The notes under the pieces: model-generated
What the model was told of the DNA's origin: nothing
Databases searched by the model: none
Seen by the model: only the letters and a program-made list of their open reading frames with translations
Source of the DNA: Streptomyces olivaceoviridis
Lineage (GTDB): Bacteria > Actinomycetota > Actinomycetes > Streptomycetales > Streptomycetaceae
DNA length: 64,000 nucleotides
Assembly (NCBI RefSeq): GCF_014650115.1
Contig: NZ_BMUI01000022.1
Span: 78,812 to 142,811 of the forward strand
Reading direction: 5' to 3'
Position numbers and translations under genes: made by a program
Shown here: positions 33,554 through 42,530 of the stretch, one piece after another
How positions within the stretch are numbered: the stretch's first letter is position 1
Layout: each line of letters begins with the position of its first letter

Positions 33554-34621
33554 TCAGGAGGCCGGCCAGGCGGCGGTGTACGTGTCGATCTCCGCCGTGA
33601 TCCGCGCCTTGCCCGCCGCGTCCAGGAAGGAGGCCTCCACGGCGTTCTTCGCCAGGTCGGCCACGCCCCGCTCGTCCAGGTCCAGCAGCCGGGCGGCCAC
33701 CGCGTACTCGTTGTTGAGGTCCGTGCCGAACATCGGCGGGTCGTCGGAGTTGATCGTGACCAGCACCCCGGCCCGCGTGAACTCCTTGATCGGGTGCTCC
33801 TCCAGCGTGCGGACCGCGCGGGTGGCGATGTTGGAGGTCGGGCACACCTCCAGCGGGACGCGGTGCTCGGCGAGGTGGGCGAGCAGCTTCGGGTCCCGTG
33901 CCGAGCTGGTGCCGTGCCCGATCCGCTCGGCGCGCAGCTCGGTCAGCGCGTCCCACACGGTCTCCGGGCCGGTCGTCTCGCCGGCGTGCGGGACGGAGCG
34001 CAGACCGGCCGCGATGGCCCGGTCGAAGTACGGCTTGAACTGCGGCCGGGGCACGCCGATCTCCGGCCCGCCGAGCCCGAACGACACCAGGCCCTCCGGG
34101 CGGAACCGGTCGTCGGTGGCCAGCCGCACCGTCTCCTCGGCCGACTCCAGACCGGCCTCGCCGGGGATGTCGAAGCACCAGCGCAGTATGGTCCCGAACT
34201 CGGCCTCGGCGGATTTCCGGGCGTCCTCGATCGCGTCCATGAACGCCCGCGCGTCGATGCCGCGCCGGGTGGAGGAGAACGGGGTGATCGTCAGCTCGGC
34301 GTACCGCACCTGCTGCCGGGCCATGTCCCGGGCCACCTCGTAGGTGAGCAGCCGGACGTCCTCCGGGGTGCGGATGAGGTCCACGACCGACAGGTACACC
34401 TCGATGAAGTGCGCGAAGTCGGTGAAGGTGAAGTAGTCGGCCAGGGCCTCGGGGTCGCTGGGGACCTTGGAGTCGGGGTGGCGGGCGGCCAGCTCGGAGA
34501 CGATGCGGGGGGAGGCGGAGCCGACGTGGTGGACGTGCAGTTCCGCCTTGGGCAGTCCGGCGATGAAGGCGCGCAGATCGCGGTCGGCGGTGCCGGTGGC
34601 GGGTACGGAGCTGTCGGTCAA
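33554..34621 (-). CDS. Adenosine-deaminase-family enzyme, probable aminodeoxyfutalosine deaminase
   Basis: The protein has 355 residues of the metal-dependent amidohydrolase fold. ELHVHHVGS supplies the first zinc His pair, with HHVG where true adenosine deaminases have HLDG. SVPHAGE and IGHGTS carry the further His residues and the catalytic Glu, and ITINSDDPP-type residues (VTINSDDPPMFG) the Asp. From memory, the S. coelicolor counterpart was shown to deaminate 6-aminodeoxyfutalosine in the futalosine route to menaquinone. The altered HHVG fits a substrate other than adenosine. Housekeeping if so. Confidence 0.85.
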   Translation of the reverse strand: MTDSSVPATGTADRDLRAFIAGLPKAELHVHHVGSASPRIVSELAARHPDSKVPSDPEALADYFTFTDFAHFIEVYLSVVDLIRTPEDVRLLTYEVARDMARQQVRYAELTITPFSSTRRGIDARAFMDAIEDARKSAEAEFGTILRWCFDIPGEAGLESAEETVRLATDDRFRPEGLVSFGLGGPEIGVPRPQFKPYFDRAIAAGLRSVPHAGETTGPETVWDALTELRAERIGHGTSSARDPKLLAHLAEHRVPLEVCPTSNIATRAVRTLEEHPIKEFTRAGVLVTINSDDPPMFGTDLNNEYAVAARLLDLDERGVADLAKNAVEASFLDAAGKARITAEIDTYTAAWPAS

Positions 34622-34806
34622 GGGGTCCTCCCCGGGACGGGCGCCCGCGGCACGTGGTCCGTGGCACGTCGTGCGGTGGACGTGCTCCCTGGTGCGGGCG
34701 CGATGATCGGCTGATCGGGTTGCGCGGCATCATCGTAGGCCCCGGGCCGCGGTGGCCCGCGCTGCCCGTAGCATGGCGGGACGTCCAGCCGAGGGGTGTG
34801 CCGACC

Positions 34807-35886
34807 ATGTCCGACGAGGTGCCGCAGTCCACGCCGGGGGAGCAGAGCGCCGGCCACCACTCTGCGATACCCCGGGTCTCCTTCGACAAGGAACCGGAGC
34901 GGACGGCACCGGCCGCCGGGGGAGCGGATGAGGCACGGGTCCAGGACGCGGCCCCCGCCCCCGGTGCCGTGCACGACCAGCGGACGGTGGCATCCACGCC
35001 GGCGTTCCCGGGCCCGGCCGCGCCCGCCGACGCCGTACCCACGCCATGGGCCGGCCCAGCCGAGGGCTCCGCGTCCACGGCCCGGACGCCCTTCGCACCG
35101 GCGTCTCCGACCCCCCAGCCGAACCCGTTCGCGCCGCCGGCTGCCGCCGCCGAGCCGAACCCGTTCGCACCACCGTCTCCGACCCTCCAGCCGAACCCGT
35201 TCGCGCCTCCGGCCCCCGGACCGCAGCCGAACCCGTTCGCGTCTCCGTCCGCCGCCGCCGAGCCGAACCCGTTCGCGCCTCCGGCCCCCGGACCGCAGCC
35301 GAACCCGTTCGCGCCGCCGGCTGCCGCCGCCGAGCCGAACCCGTTCGCGCCTCCGGCCCCCGCACCGCAGCCGAACCCCTACACACCCCCGGCGAACCCC
35401 TTCGCCCCGCCGGTGTCCCCCGTCGGCCCGCACGGGGGAGCGGAGCCGGTGCCGCCGCCTCCCATCGCACCTGACGGCCCCGGCCAGGTGCCGTACGGTT
35501 ATCCGGGCACCGCGCCGGCGTACGGCTACCCGGGCATCGCGCCCGCGTACGGCTACCCGGGCCCACAGCAGGCCCCGTACGGCGGCGTCGCCCCCTACCC
35601 CACCGCCCACGGCTACGCCTGGCCCGGCATGCAGCCGCCCCCGAGCAACGGCATGGGTACGGCCTCGCTGGTGCTGGGGATCATCTCGGCGGTCGGCTTC
35701 ATCATGTGGCCGATCGCCCTGGTGCTGGGCATCCTGGCCCTGATCTTCGGCGGGCTGGGCAGGGGCAAGGCCAACCGGGGTGAGGCGACGAACCCGGGCG
35801 TGGCCCTGGCCGGCATCATCTGCGGCGCCGCCGGGATCGTCCTGGTGCTGGGCCTGTTCGCCCTGCTCATAGCGACGGACGCCTGA
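34807..35886 (+). CDS. Proline-rich DUF4190 membrane protein with tandem PNPFAPP repeats
   Basis: The protein has 359 residues. About 100-200 carries eight or more copies of PNPFAPPA/PSxPxxQ or PAAAAE; then comes a PGxAPAYGY repeat, and the last ~80 residues hold two membrane segments (GTASLVLGIISAVGFIMWP; IVLVLGLFALLI) of the DUF4190 type. A long disordered head on a small membrane anchor is common in Streptomyces. The function is unknown. The start ATG has no strong SD. The DNA repeats (35095-35400) make this gene prone to length variation. Confidence 0.82.
   Translation: MSDEVPQSTPGEQSAGHHSAIPRVSFDKEPERTAPAAGGADEARVQDAAPAPGAVHDQRTVASTPAFPGPAAPADAVPTPWAGPAEGSASTARTPFAPASPTPQPNPFAPPAAAAEPNPFAPPSPTLQPNPFAPPAPGPQPNPFASPSAAAEPNPFAPPAPGPQPNPFAPPAAAAEPNPFAPPAPAPQPNPYTPPANPFAPPVSPVGPHGGAEPVPPPPIAPDGPGQVPYGYPGTAPAYGYPGIAPAYGYPGPQQAPYGGVAPYPTAHGYAWPGMQPPPSNGMGTASLVLGIISAVGFIMWPIALVLGILALIFGGLGRGKANRGEATNPGVALAGIICGAAGIVLVLGLFALLIATDA
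35095..35400 (+). repeat. In-gene tandem repeats encoding PNPFAPPA
   Basis: CAGCCGAACCCGTTCGCG or GAGCCGAACCCGTTCGCG recurs about eight times, spaced by 33-45 bases. Alternating spacer types (CCGGCTGCCGCCGCC and CCGGCCCCCGGACCG) show that larger units of about 90 bases have been duplicated. Confidence 0.75.
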
Positions 35887-35981
35887 CACGCCGGTCGGCC
35901 GAGGCAAGCCGCCACCGCCAACCCGGCACCGAAAACCCGGCACCGCGAACCCAACGCCGCCCCCGCCGAAGCGCCGCAGGC

Positions 35982-36545
35982 CTACGCGCCCGCTCCCGCC
36001 AGCCGTTCCCGGGCCTCCATCAGGGCGAAGCCCAGGAGGTTCAGGCCCCGCCAGCGCTCCGGGTCCGAGGCGGCCTCGTCGTCCGCGGCCAGGCCGATGC
36101 CCCAGATCCGGTCCACCGGGCTCGCCTCCACCAGCACCCGCTCCCCGGTCCCCAGCAGGAACATGCCGAGGTCGTCGTCGGCGGCGAACTTGTGCACGCT
36201 GCCCTCGACCACCAGCCGGAAGCGTTCCCGCTCCCACACCGCCCCGTCGAAGTCCCGGACCAGCCGCCCCTCCTTCTTCGCCTCGGCGGGATGCTCCGCG
36301 GCCAGCACCCGGCGCTCCGCCTGAGCGTCCCCGAACAACCGGGCCTTGCCCGCCATCATCCAGTGCTCGGCCGTCGCGTACCGCACGCCGTCCACCACGA
36401 ACGGTGACGGCCACCACTGGCTCAGACAGCTCGCGCCGATCCGGCCGTCCGGCCGCGGCCGGTGTCCCCAGAAGTGCAGATACCTGATCCGGGACCCCGC
36501 CCGGACCTCCCTGATCAGGGCGTCCACCCCGTCGATCTTCCCCAT
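35982..36545 (-). CDS. NADAR-domain protein (YbiA-like)
   Basis: The protein has 187 residues. LHFWGHRPRPDGRIG, then SQWWPSPFVVDGVRYATAEH, WMMAGKARLFGD and SPVDRIWGIGLA are the conserved blocks of the NADAR/YbiA fold (DUF1768). Members remove ADP-ribose-like groups or hydrolyse N-glycosidic bonds, as in riboflavin-intermediate breakdown and NAD-linked repair. The ATG at 36545 is preferred; an upstream in-frame codon adds ten residues without support. It is divergent from the aldehyde dehydrogenase operon. Confidence 0.88.
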   Translation of the reverse strand: MGKIDGVDALIREVRAGSRIRYLHFWGHRPRPDGRIGASCLSQWWPSPFVVDGVRYATAEHWMMAGKARLFGDAQAERRVLAAEHPAEAKKEGRLVRDFDGAVWERERFRLVVEGSVHKFAADDDLGMFLLGTGERVLVEASPVDRIWGIGLAADDEAASDPERWRGLNLLGFALMEARERLAGAGA

Positions 36546-36617
36546 GCACGCGAGTCTGGCACGCACCACTGACACTCCGTCCGGCCTTTTCCGTCCCGAC
36601 TCGACACCTGGTCGACA

Positions 36618-36653
36618 GATTCCGTCGCGTAACCAAAAGGCAACAACGGAATC
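36618..36653. promoter_or_regulatory. Inverted repeat upstream of the potDABC operon
   Basis: GATTCCGT (36618-36625) and ACGGAATC (36646-36653) are perfect inverted 8-mers separated by 20 bases of AT-richer sequence (AACCAAAAGGCAACA). It lies 100 bases before the aldehyde dehydrogenase ATG. It is a good candidate operator for the polyamine operon, or for the divergent NADAR gene. Confidence 0.5.
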
Positions 36654-36753
36654 ACTTGTTGGCGTCCGGTCCCTCTGTCAGGATCGGCACTCAAATCGAG
36701 CTGGAGCCACGCCCCCCGCCCCTCGGGACGGGCGCACGGCGGAGGAGAGCGAC

Positions 36754-38289
36754 ATGCACAACCCGGGCACCGCCACCCCGGAACGATTCCCCGCACAGGA
36801 CCGCCTCGCGGACGGCGCGCAGTTCATCGCGGGCCGGCCCGCCCAGGGCACCTCGGGCCGCACCCACCGCGTGGTCGACCCGGCCACCGGCGCCGAGGTG
36901 TACACGTACGAGCTGGCCGGTACCGACGACGTCGACGCGGCCGTCGCCGCCGCGCGCGCCGCCTTCCCGGGCTGGGCCGCCGCCACTCCGGGCGAGCGCT
37001 CGGACGCCCTGCACCGGTTCGCCGCCGTACTCGCCGACCGCGCCGAGGAGCTCGCCCGCGCGGAGTCCCTCCAGTGCGGCAAGCCGCTCAAGCTCACCCG
37101 CGAGTTCGACGTGCCGGGGACCATCGACAACACCGCGTTCTTCGCGGGTGCCGCCCGGCATCTCCAGGGCCAGTCCGCCGGTGAGTACTCCGGCGACCAC
37201 ACGTCGTACGTCCGGCGCGAGCCCATCGGTGTCGTCGGCTCCATCGCGCCCTGGAACTACCCGCTCCAGATGGCCGCCTGGAAGATCCTCCCGGCGATCG
37301 CCGCGGGCAACACGATCGTGCTGAAGCCCGCCGAGCTGACCCCGCTGACCTCGCTGCTCTTCGCGCGGGCCGCCACGGACGCCGGCATCCCGGAGGGCGT
37401 GGTCAACATCGTCACCGGGACCGGGAAGGAGGCCGGTGAGCACCTCGTCGGGCACCCCGACGTGGCCATGACCTCCTTCACCGGTTCCACCGCCGTCGGC
37501 AAGCGCGTCGCACAGATCGCCATCGCCACCGTCAAGCGGCTGCACCTGGAGCTGGGCGGCAAGGCGCCCTTCGTCGTCTTCGACGACGCCGACCTGGAGG
37601 CCGCCGTGCACGGCGCGGTCGCCGGCTCGCTCATCAACACCGGGCAGGACTGCACGGCCGCCACGCGCGCGTACGTGCAGCGCCCGCTGTACGACGCGTT
37701 CGTGGAGCGGACCGCCGCGCTGATGGAGACCGTGCGGCTCGGCGACCCGTTCGCGCCCGGTACCGACCTCGGGCCGCTGATCTCCCACGTCCAGCGCGAC
37801 CGGGTCGCCGGCTTCGTGGACCGCGCGCGGGGCTACGCGCGCGTGGTGACCGGCGGCGAGGCCCCCCAGGGCGACCTGAAGGACGGCGCCTACTACCGGC
37901 CCACGCTGATCGCCGACGCGGCCCAGGACAGCGAGATCGTCCAGTCGGAGATCTTCGGTCCGGTATTGGTCGTCCTTCCGTTCGACAGTGATGATGAGGG
38001 CATCCGGCTGGCCAACGACACCCCGTACGGCCTCGCCGCCTCCGCGTGGAGCAGCGACGTCTACCGCGCGAACCGGGCCACCCGCGAGATCAAGGCGGGC
38101 TGTGTCTGGATCAACGACCACATCCCGATCATCAGCGAGATGCCGCACGGCGGTTACCGGGCATCCGGCTTCGGCAAGGACATGTCGGCGTACTCCTTCG
38201 AGGAATACACGCAGGTCAAGCACGTAATGTTCGACAACACCGCGGTGGCCGGGAAGGACTGGCACCGCACCGTCTTCGGGGACCGCTAG
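36754..38289 (+). CDS. Aldehyde dehydrogenase, gamma-aminobutyraldehyde type, second copy
   Basis: The protein has 511 residues. LELGGKAPFVVFDDADL holds the base Glu and LINTGQDCTAATRAYV the catalytic Cys. It resembles the copy at 20927 but has a ~25-residue N-terminal extension. GGAGGAG precedes the ATG. It heads an apparent operon with a polyamine importer and a PuuB-like oxidase, so it probably oxidises the aldehyde those steps yield (4-aminobutanal or its gamma-glutamyl form) to GABA or gamma-glutamyl-GABA. Confidence 0.93.
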   Translation: MHNPGTATPERFPAQDRLADGAQFIAGRPAQGTSGRTHRVVDPATGAEVYTYELAGTDDVDAAVAAARAAFPGWAAATPGERSDALHRFAAVLADRAEELARAESLQCGKPLKLTREFDVPGTIDNTAFFAGAARHLQGQSAGEYSGDHTSYVRREPIGVVGSIAPWNYPLQMAAWKILPAIAAGNTIVLKPAELTPLTSLLFARAATDAGIPEGVVNIVTGTGKEAGEHLVGHPDVAMTSFTGSTAVGKRVAQIAIATVKRLHLELGGKAPFVVFDDADLEAAVHGAVAGSLINTGQDCTAATRAYVQRPLYDAFVERTAALMETVRLGDPFAPGTDLGPLISHVQRDRVAGFVDRARGYARVVTGGEAPQGDLKDGAYYRPTLIADAAQDSEIVQSEIFGPVLVVLPFDSDDEGIRLANDTPYGLAASAWSSDVYRANRATREIKAGCVWINDHIPIISEMPHGGYRASGFGKDMSAYSFEEYTQVKHVMFDNTAVAGKDWHRTVFGDR

Positions 38290-38339
38290 CGACGACCAGG
38301 CCACCGACCAGGCCGATCCTCCGAAAGGGCACCACGCGC

Positions 38340-39587
38340 ATGGAGCAGTACGAGCCCGACCGCCTCACCCCGCCCCAAGTGGCCGCCCTGCGGCGCAGTA
38401 TGCGCAACGGCAGGGCCGCCCTGACCCGCCGGTCGCTGCTGCGGGCGTCCGCGGGCGGCGCGCTCGCCGCCGGCGGCCTCGGGGCGCTGAGCGGCTGCGG
38501 GATCCCCGCGGCGGGCAGGACCCAGGGCGGCACCTCCGCCCAGGACCACTCCGCCCAGGAAAAGGTCGTCAACTTCTCCAACTGGACCGAGTACATCGAC
38601 GTCGACGACAGCGGCAAGCACCACCCCACCCTGGAGACCTTCCAGCGGCGGACCGGGATCACGGTCAACTACACCGAGGACATCAACGACAACAACGAGT
38701 TCTTCGGCAAGATCAAGCCGCAGCTCGCCGCGGGCCAGGACACCGGCCGCGACATCCTCGTCCTCACCGACTGGCTGGCCGCCCGGCTGATCCGCCTCGG
38801 CTGGGTGCAGAAGCTGGACCCGTCCAACCTGCCGCACGCCTACACCAACCTCTCGCCCCAGTTCCGCAACCCCGACTGGGACCCCGGGCGGGCGTACTCG
38901 TACCCCTGGCAGGGCATCTCCACCGTGATCGCCTACAACAAGAAGGCGCTCGACGGCATCGAGGTGAAGTCGGTCTCCGACCTGCTCGACAACCCCAGGC
39001 TCAAGGGGCGCGTGGGCTTCCTGTCGGAGATGCGGGACTCCATCGGCATGACCCTGCTCGACATGGGCAAGGACCCGGCGAAGTTCAGCGACGACGACTT
39101 CGACGCGGTGACCGCCCGCCTCCAGAAGGCCGTCGACAAGGGCCAGATCCGCCGCTTCACCGGCAACGACTACACCTCCGACCTGACCAAGGGCGACTTC
39201 GCCGCCTGCCTCGCCTGGGCCGGGGACGTGGTCCAGCTCAAGGCGGACAGCCCGGACGTCGACTTCGTCATCCCCGACAGCGGCTACATGACCTCGACCG
39301 ACAACATGTGCGTCCCCAACAGGGCGCGGCACAAGACGAACGCCGAGCGGCTCATGGACTTCTACTACGAACCCGAGCAGGCCGCCGCGCTCGCCGCCTA
39401 CATCAACTACGTGACGCCGGTCGACGGGGTGAAGCCGTACCTTGCGAAGATCGACAAGGACGCGGCGGACAACCCGCTGATCGTCCCCGACAAGGCCACG
39501 CAGGCGAAGTCCCACGCCTTCCGCTCCCTGAGCCCGAAGGAAGAGACGGCCTACGAAGAGAAGTTCGCGAAGCTCACAGGGGCGTGA
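38340..39587 (+). CDS. potD: Polyamine ABC transporter substrate-binding lipoprotein
   Basis: The protein has 415 residues. TRRSLLRASAGGALAAGG is a twin-arginine signal, ending with the lipobox Cys of LSGCG. The mature domain is PotD/PotF-like: VNFSNWTEYIDVDD, YTEDINDNNEFFGKI, IRRFTGNDYTSDL and GYMTSTDNMCVPN. A ~25-residue cytoplasmic lead precedes the signal. Located between the ALDH and potA on one strand with a 50-base gap. It probably binds putrescine or spermidine; which one cannot be told by eye. Confidence 0.93.
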   Translation: MEQYEPDRLTPPQVAALRRSMRNGRAALTRRSLLRASAGGALAAGGLGALSGCGIPAAGRTQGGTSAQDHSAQEKVVNFSNWTEYIDVDDSGKHHPTLETFQRRTGITVNYTEDINDNNEFFGKIKPQLAAGQDTGRDILVLTDWLAARLIRLGWVQKLDPSNLPHAYTNLSPQFRNPDWDPGRAYSYPWQGISTVIAYNKKALDGIEVKSVSDLLDNPRLKGRVGFLSEMRDSIGMTLLDMGKDPAKFSDDDFDAVTARLQKAVDKGQIRRFTGNDYTSDLTKGDFAACLAWAGDVVQLKADSPDVDFVIPDSGYMTSTDNMCVPNRARHKTNAERLMDFYYEPEQAAALAAYINYVTPVDGVKPYLAKIDKDAADNPLIVPDKATQAKSHAFRSLSPKEETAYEEKFAKLTGA

Positions 39588-39592
39588 CGACG

Positions 39593-40762
39593 ATGAAGAC
39601 GACATCAGACAACAGCGGCGACGTCCGCCTCTCCGGCATCTCCAAGACGTACGGCTCCTTCACCGCCGTGCACCCGCTGGAGCTGACCGTGCCCGAGGGC
39701 TCCTTCTTCGCCCTGCTCGGCGCCTCCGGCTGCGGCAAGACCACCACCCTGCGCATGATCGCCGGCCTGGAGGAGCCCACGACGGGCACGGTCCGGCTCG
39801 GCGACCAGGACGTCACCCACCTGCCGCCGTACAAACGGCCGGTGAACACGGTCTTCCAGTCCTACGCCCTCTTCCCGCACCTCGACATCTTCGAGAACGT
39901 CGCCTTCGGCCTGCGCCGGCGCGGCATCAAGAGCGTGAAGAAGCAGGTGGAGGACATGCTGGAGCTGGTCCAGCTCGGCGAGCAGGCGCGCAAGAAACCG
40001 CACCAGCTCTCCGGCGGCCAGCAGCAGCGCGTCGCCGTGGCCCGCGCGCTGATCAACCACCCCAAGGTGCTCCTGCTGGACGAGCCGCTCGGCGCCCTGG
40101 ACCTGAAGCTGCGCCGCCAGATGCAGCTGGAGCTCAAGCGCATCCAGACCGAGGTCGGCATCACCTTCATCCACGTCACGCACGACCAGGAGGAGGCCAT
40201 GACCATGGCCGACACGGTCGCCGTGATGAACGGCGGCCGGGTCGAGCAGCTCGGCTCGCCCGCCGACCTGTACGAGAACCCGCAGAGCACCTTCGTCGCG
40301 AACTTCCTCGGCACCTCCAACCTCATCGAGGCCGAGGTCGACACGAAGAACGGCGACGACATCGTGCTCAGGGCGGGCGGCGGCAAGCTGGTGCTGCCCG
40401 AGGCGCGATGTTCCGCCCCGACGACGGCCGGCGGCAAGGTGCTGGTCGGCATCCGCCCGGAGAAGATCTCGCTCACGCACGCCGACGACGCGGGGGAGAT
40501 CCCGGAGGGCCGCAACCGCCTCACCGGCAAGATCGCCGACGCGAGCTTCATCGGCGTCTCCACGCAGTACGTCGTCGACAGCCCGGTCTGCGACGAGCTG
40601 GCGGTGTACGTGCAGAACGTCGAGCGGGACGGCCGGCTCGTCCCCGGCGCCGACGTGGTGCTGCACTGGAGCCCGGCGCACACCTTCGGTCTCGACGCGG
40701 CCCAGTCCCTGCTTGCCGGGACAGTGGGCTCCGCGGGCACCGAGGAAGAGGTCGCCGCCTGA
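39593..40762 (+). CDS. potA: Polyamine ABC transporter ATPase
   Basis: The protein has 389 residues. Walker A is GASGCGKTT, the signature LSGGQQQRVAVARAL, Walker B VLLLDEPLGALD, and the switch His is in HVTHDQEEAM. The TOBE domain fills the C-terminal third. AGGGG lies 10 bases before the ATG; a GTG at 39584 overlapping the potD stop is too close to that SD. It powers PotBC. It overlaps the potB ATG by one base (TGATG). Confidence 0.94.
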   Translation: MKTTSDNSGDVRLSGISKTYGSFTAVHPLELTVPEGSFFALLGASGCGKTTTLRMIAGLEEPTTGTVRLGDQDVTHLPPYKRPVNTVFQSYALFPHLDIFENVAFGLRRRGIKSVKKQVEDMLELVQLGEQARKKPHQLSGGQQQRVAVARALINHPKVLLLDEPLGALDLKLRRQMQLELKRIQTEVGITFIHVTHDQEEAMTMADTVAVMNGGRVEQLGSPADLYENPQSTFVANFLGTSNLIEAEVDTKNGDDIVLRAGGGKLVLPEARCSAPTTAGGKVLVGIRPEKISLTHADDAGEIPEGRNRLTGKIADASFIGVSTQYVVDSPVCDELAVYVQNVERDGRLVPGADVVLHWSPAHTFGLDAAQSLLAGTVGSAGTEEEVAA

Positions 40763-41691
40763 TGTCGACGCTCACCGAGGCGCCCCCGCCCCTCGCCCCC
40801 GCCGAACCCGCCAAGAAGCCCCCGCGCAAGCGCGGCCGGTTCACGCCCTACTGGCTGCTGCTGCCCGGCATCCTGTGGCTGATCGTCTTCTTCGCGCTGC
40901 CGATGCTCTACCAGGCATCCACCTCCGTGCAGCAGGGCTCCCTGGAGGAGGGCTACAAGGTCACCTGGCACTTCGCGACCTACTGGGACGCCCTGTCCGC
41001 GTACTGGCCGCAGTTCCTGCGGTCCGTCTTCTACGCCGCCGCCGCGACCGTGCTGTGCCTGCTGCTCGGCTACCCGCTGGCCTATCTCATCGCCTTCCGC
41101 GCGGGCCGCTGGCGCAACCTGATCATGATCCTGGTGATCGCGCCGTTCTTCACCAGCTTCCTGATCCGCACCCTGGCCTGGAAGACGATCCTCGCGGACA
41201 ACGGCGTGGTCGTGCACACCCTGAACTCGCTGCACGTCCTGGACCTCACCAACTGGCTCGGCTGGACGGCCGGCGACCGCGTCCTGGCCACCCCGCTCGC
41301 GGTCGTCTGCGGCCTGACGTACAACTTCCTGCCGTTCATGATCCTGCCGCTGTACACCTCGCTGGAGCGGATCGACGGGCGGCTGCACGAGGCGGCCGGC
41401 GACCTGTACGCCAAGCCGTGGACCACCTTCCGCAAGGTCACCTTCCCGCTGTCCATGCCGGGCGTGGTCTCCGGGACGCTGCTGACCTTCATCCCGGCGG
41501 CCGGTGACTACGTCAACGCCGAACTCCTCGGCTCCACCGACACCCGCATGATCGGCAACGTCATCCAGACGCAGTTCCTGCGGATTCTGGACTACCCGAC
41601 GGCCGCGGCCCTCTCCTTCATCCTCATGGCCGCGATCCTGGCCATGGTCACGCTCTACATCCGCCGGTCCGGGACGGAGGATCTGGTCTAA
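40762..41691 (+). CDS. potB: Polyamine ABC transporter permease PotB
   Basis: The protein has 309 residues. A cytoplasmic Pro/Lys-rich head (PAKKPPRKRGR) precedes six membrane segments. The EAA loop is RLHEAAGDLYAKPWTTFRKV, as in PotB-type permeases. Fully overlapped with its neighbours: potA stop to the left, and potC begins on the next base after its TAA. Confidence 0.94.
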   Translation: MSTLTEAPPPLAPAEPAKKPPRKRGRFTPYWLLLPGILWLIVFFALPMLYQASTSVQQGSLEEGYKVTWHFATYWDALSAYWPQFLRSVFYAAAATVLCLLLGYPLAYLIAFRAGRWRNLIMILVIAPFFTSFLIRTLAWKTILADNGVVVHTLNSLHVLDLTNWLGWTAGDRVLATPLAVVCGLTYNFLPFMILPLYTSLERIDGRLHEAAGDLYAKPWTTFRKVTFPLSMPGVVSGTLLTFIPAAGDYVNAELLGSTDTRMIGNVIQTQFLRILDYPTAAALSFILMAAILAMVTLYIRRSGTEDLV

Positions 41692-42492
41692 ATGCCCTTC
41701 GTCACCTGGCTCAAGCGCCATCTCGTCGTCATCGCCGGACTGCTGACGCTCGCCTATCTCCTGCTGCCGAACGTCATCGTCACGGTGTTCTCCTTCAACA
41801 AACCGAAGGGGCGCTTCAACTACGAATGGCAGCGGTTCTCCACGGACGCCTGGAAGGACCCCTGCGGCGTCGCCGACATGTGCGGCTCGCTGTCCCTCAG
41901 CCTCCAGATCGCCGTCTGGGCGACGGTCGGCGCCACGATCCTCGGCACGATGATCTCCTTCGCGCTGGTCCGCTACCGCTTCCGCGCGCGCGGCGCCGTC
42001 AACTCGCTGATCTTCCTGCCGATGGCCATGCCCGAGGTCGTCATGGCCGCCTCGCTGCTCACCCTGTTCCTCAACATGGGCGCCCAGCTGGGCTTCTGGA
42101 CGATCCTCATCGCCCACATCATGTTCTGCCTGAGCTTCGTCGTCACCGCGGTCAAGGCGCGCGTGATGTCGATGGACCCGCGTCTGGAGGAGGCCGCCCG
42201 GGACCTGTACGCCGGTCCCGTGCAGACCTTCCTGCGGGTCACCCTGCCCATCGCGGCACCCGGGATCGCCGCGGGCGCGCTGCTGTCGTTCGCGCTCTCC
42301 TTCGACGATTTCATCATCACCAATTTCAACGCGGGCTCGACCGTCACCTTCCCCATGTTCGTGTGGGGCTCGGCCCAGCGTGGAACGCCCGTCCAGATCA
42401 ACGTGATCGGTACGGCCATGTTCCTGATCGCCGTCCTCTTCGTGCTGACGTCGATGGTCGTCAGCAATCGCCGGAACAAGCAAAAGGCATGA
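41692..42492 (+). CDS. potC: Polyamine ABC transporter permease PotC
   Basis: The protein has 266 residues with six membrane segments. The EAA loop is RLEEAARDLYAGPVQTFLRV, and FDDFIITNFNAGS is the conserved PotC C-terminal region. No gap separates it from potB. The PuuB-like gene follows after 38 bases. Confidence 0.94.
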   Translation: MPFVTWLKRHLVVIAGLLTLAYLLLPNVIVTVFSFNKPKGRFNYEWQRFSTDAWKDPCGVADMCGSLSLSLQIAVWATVGATILGTMISFALVRYRFRARGAVNSLIFLPMAMPEVVMAASLLTLFLNMGAQLGFWTILIAHIMFCLSFVVTAVKARVMSMDPRLEEAARDLYAGPVQTFLRVTLPIAAPGIAAGALLSFALSFDDFIITNFNAGSTVTFPMFVWGSAQRGTPVQINVIGTAMFLIAVLFVLTSMVVSNRRNKQKA

Positions 42493-42530
42493 GCCCTTTC
42501 GCGGAACGTCCTCTGTAGGGAGTTGAAATC

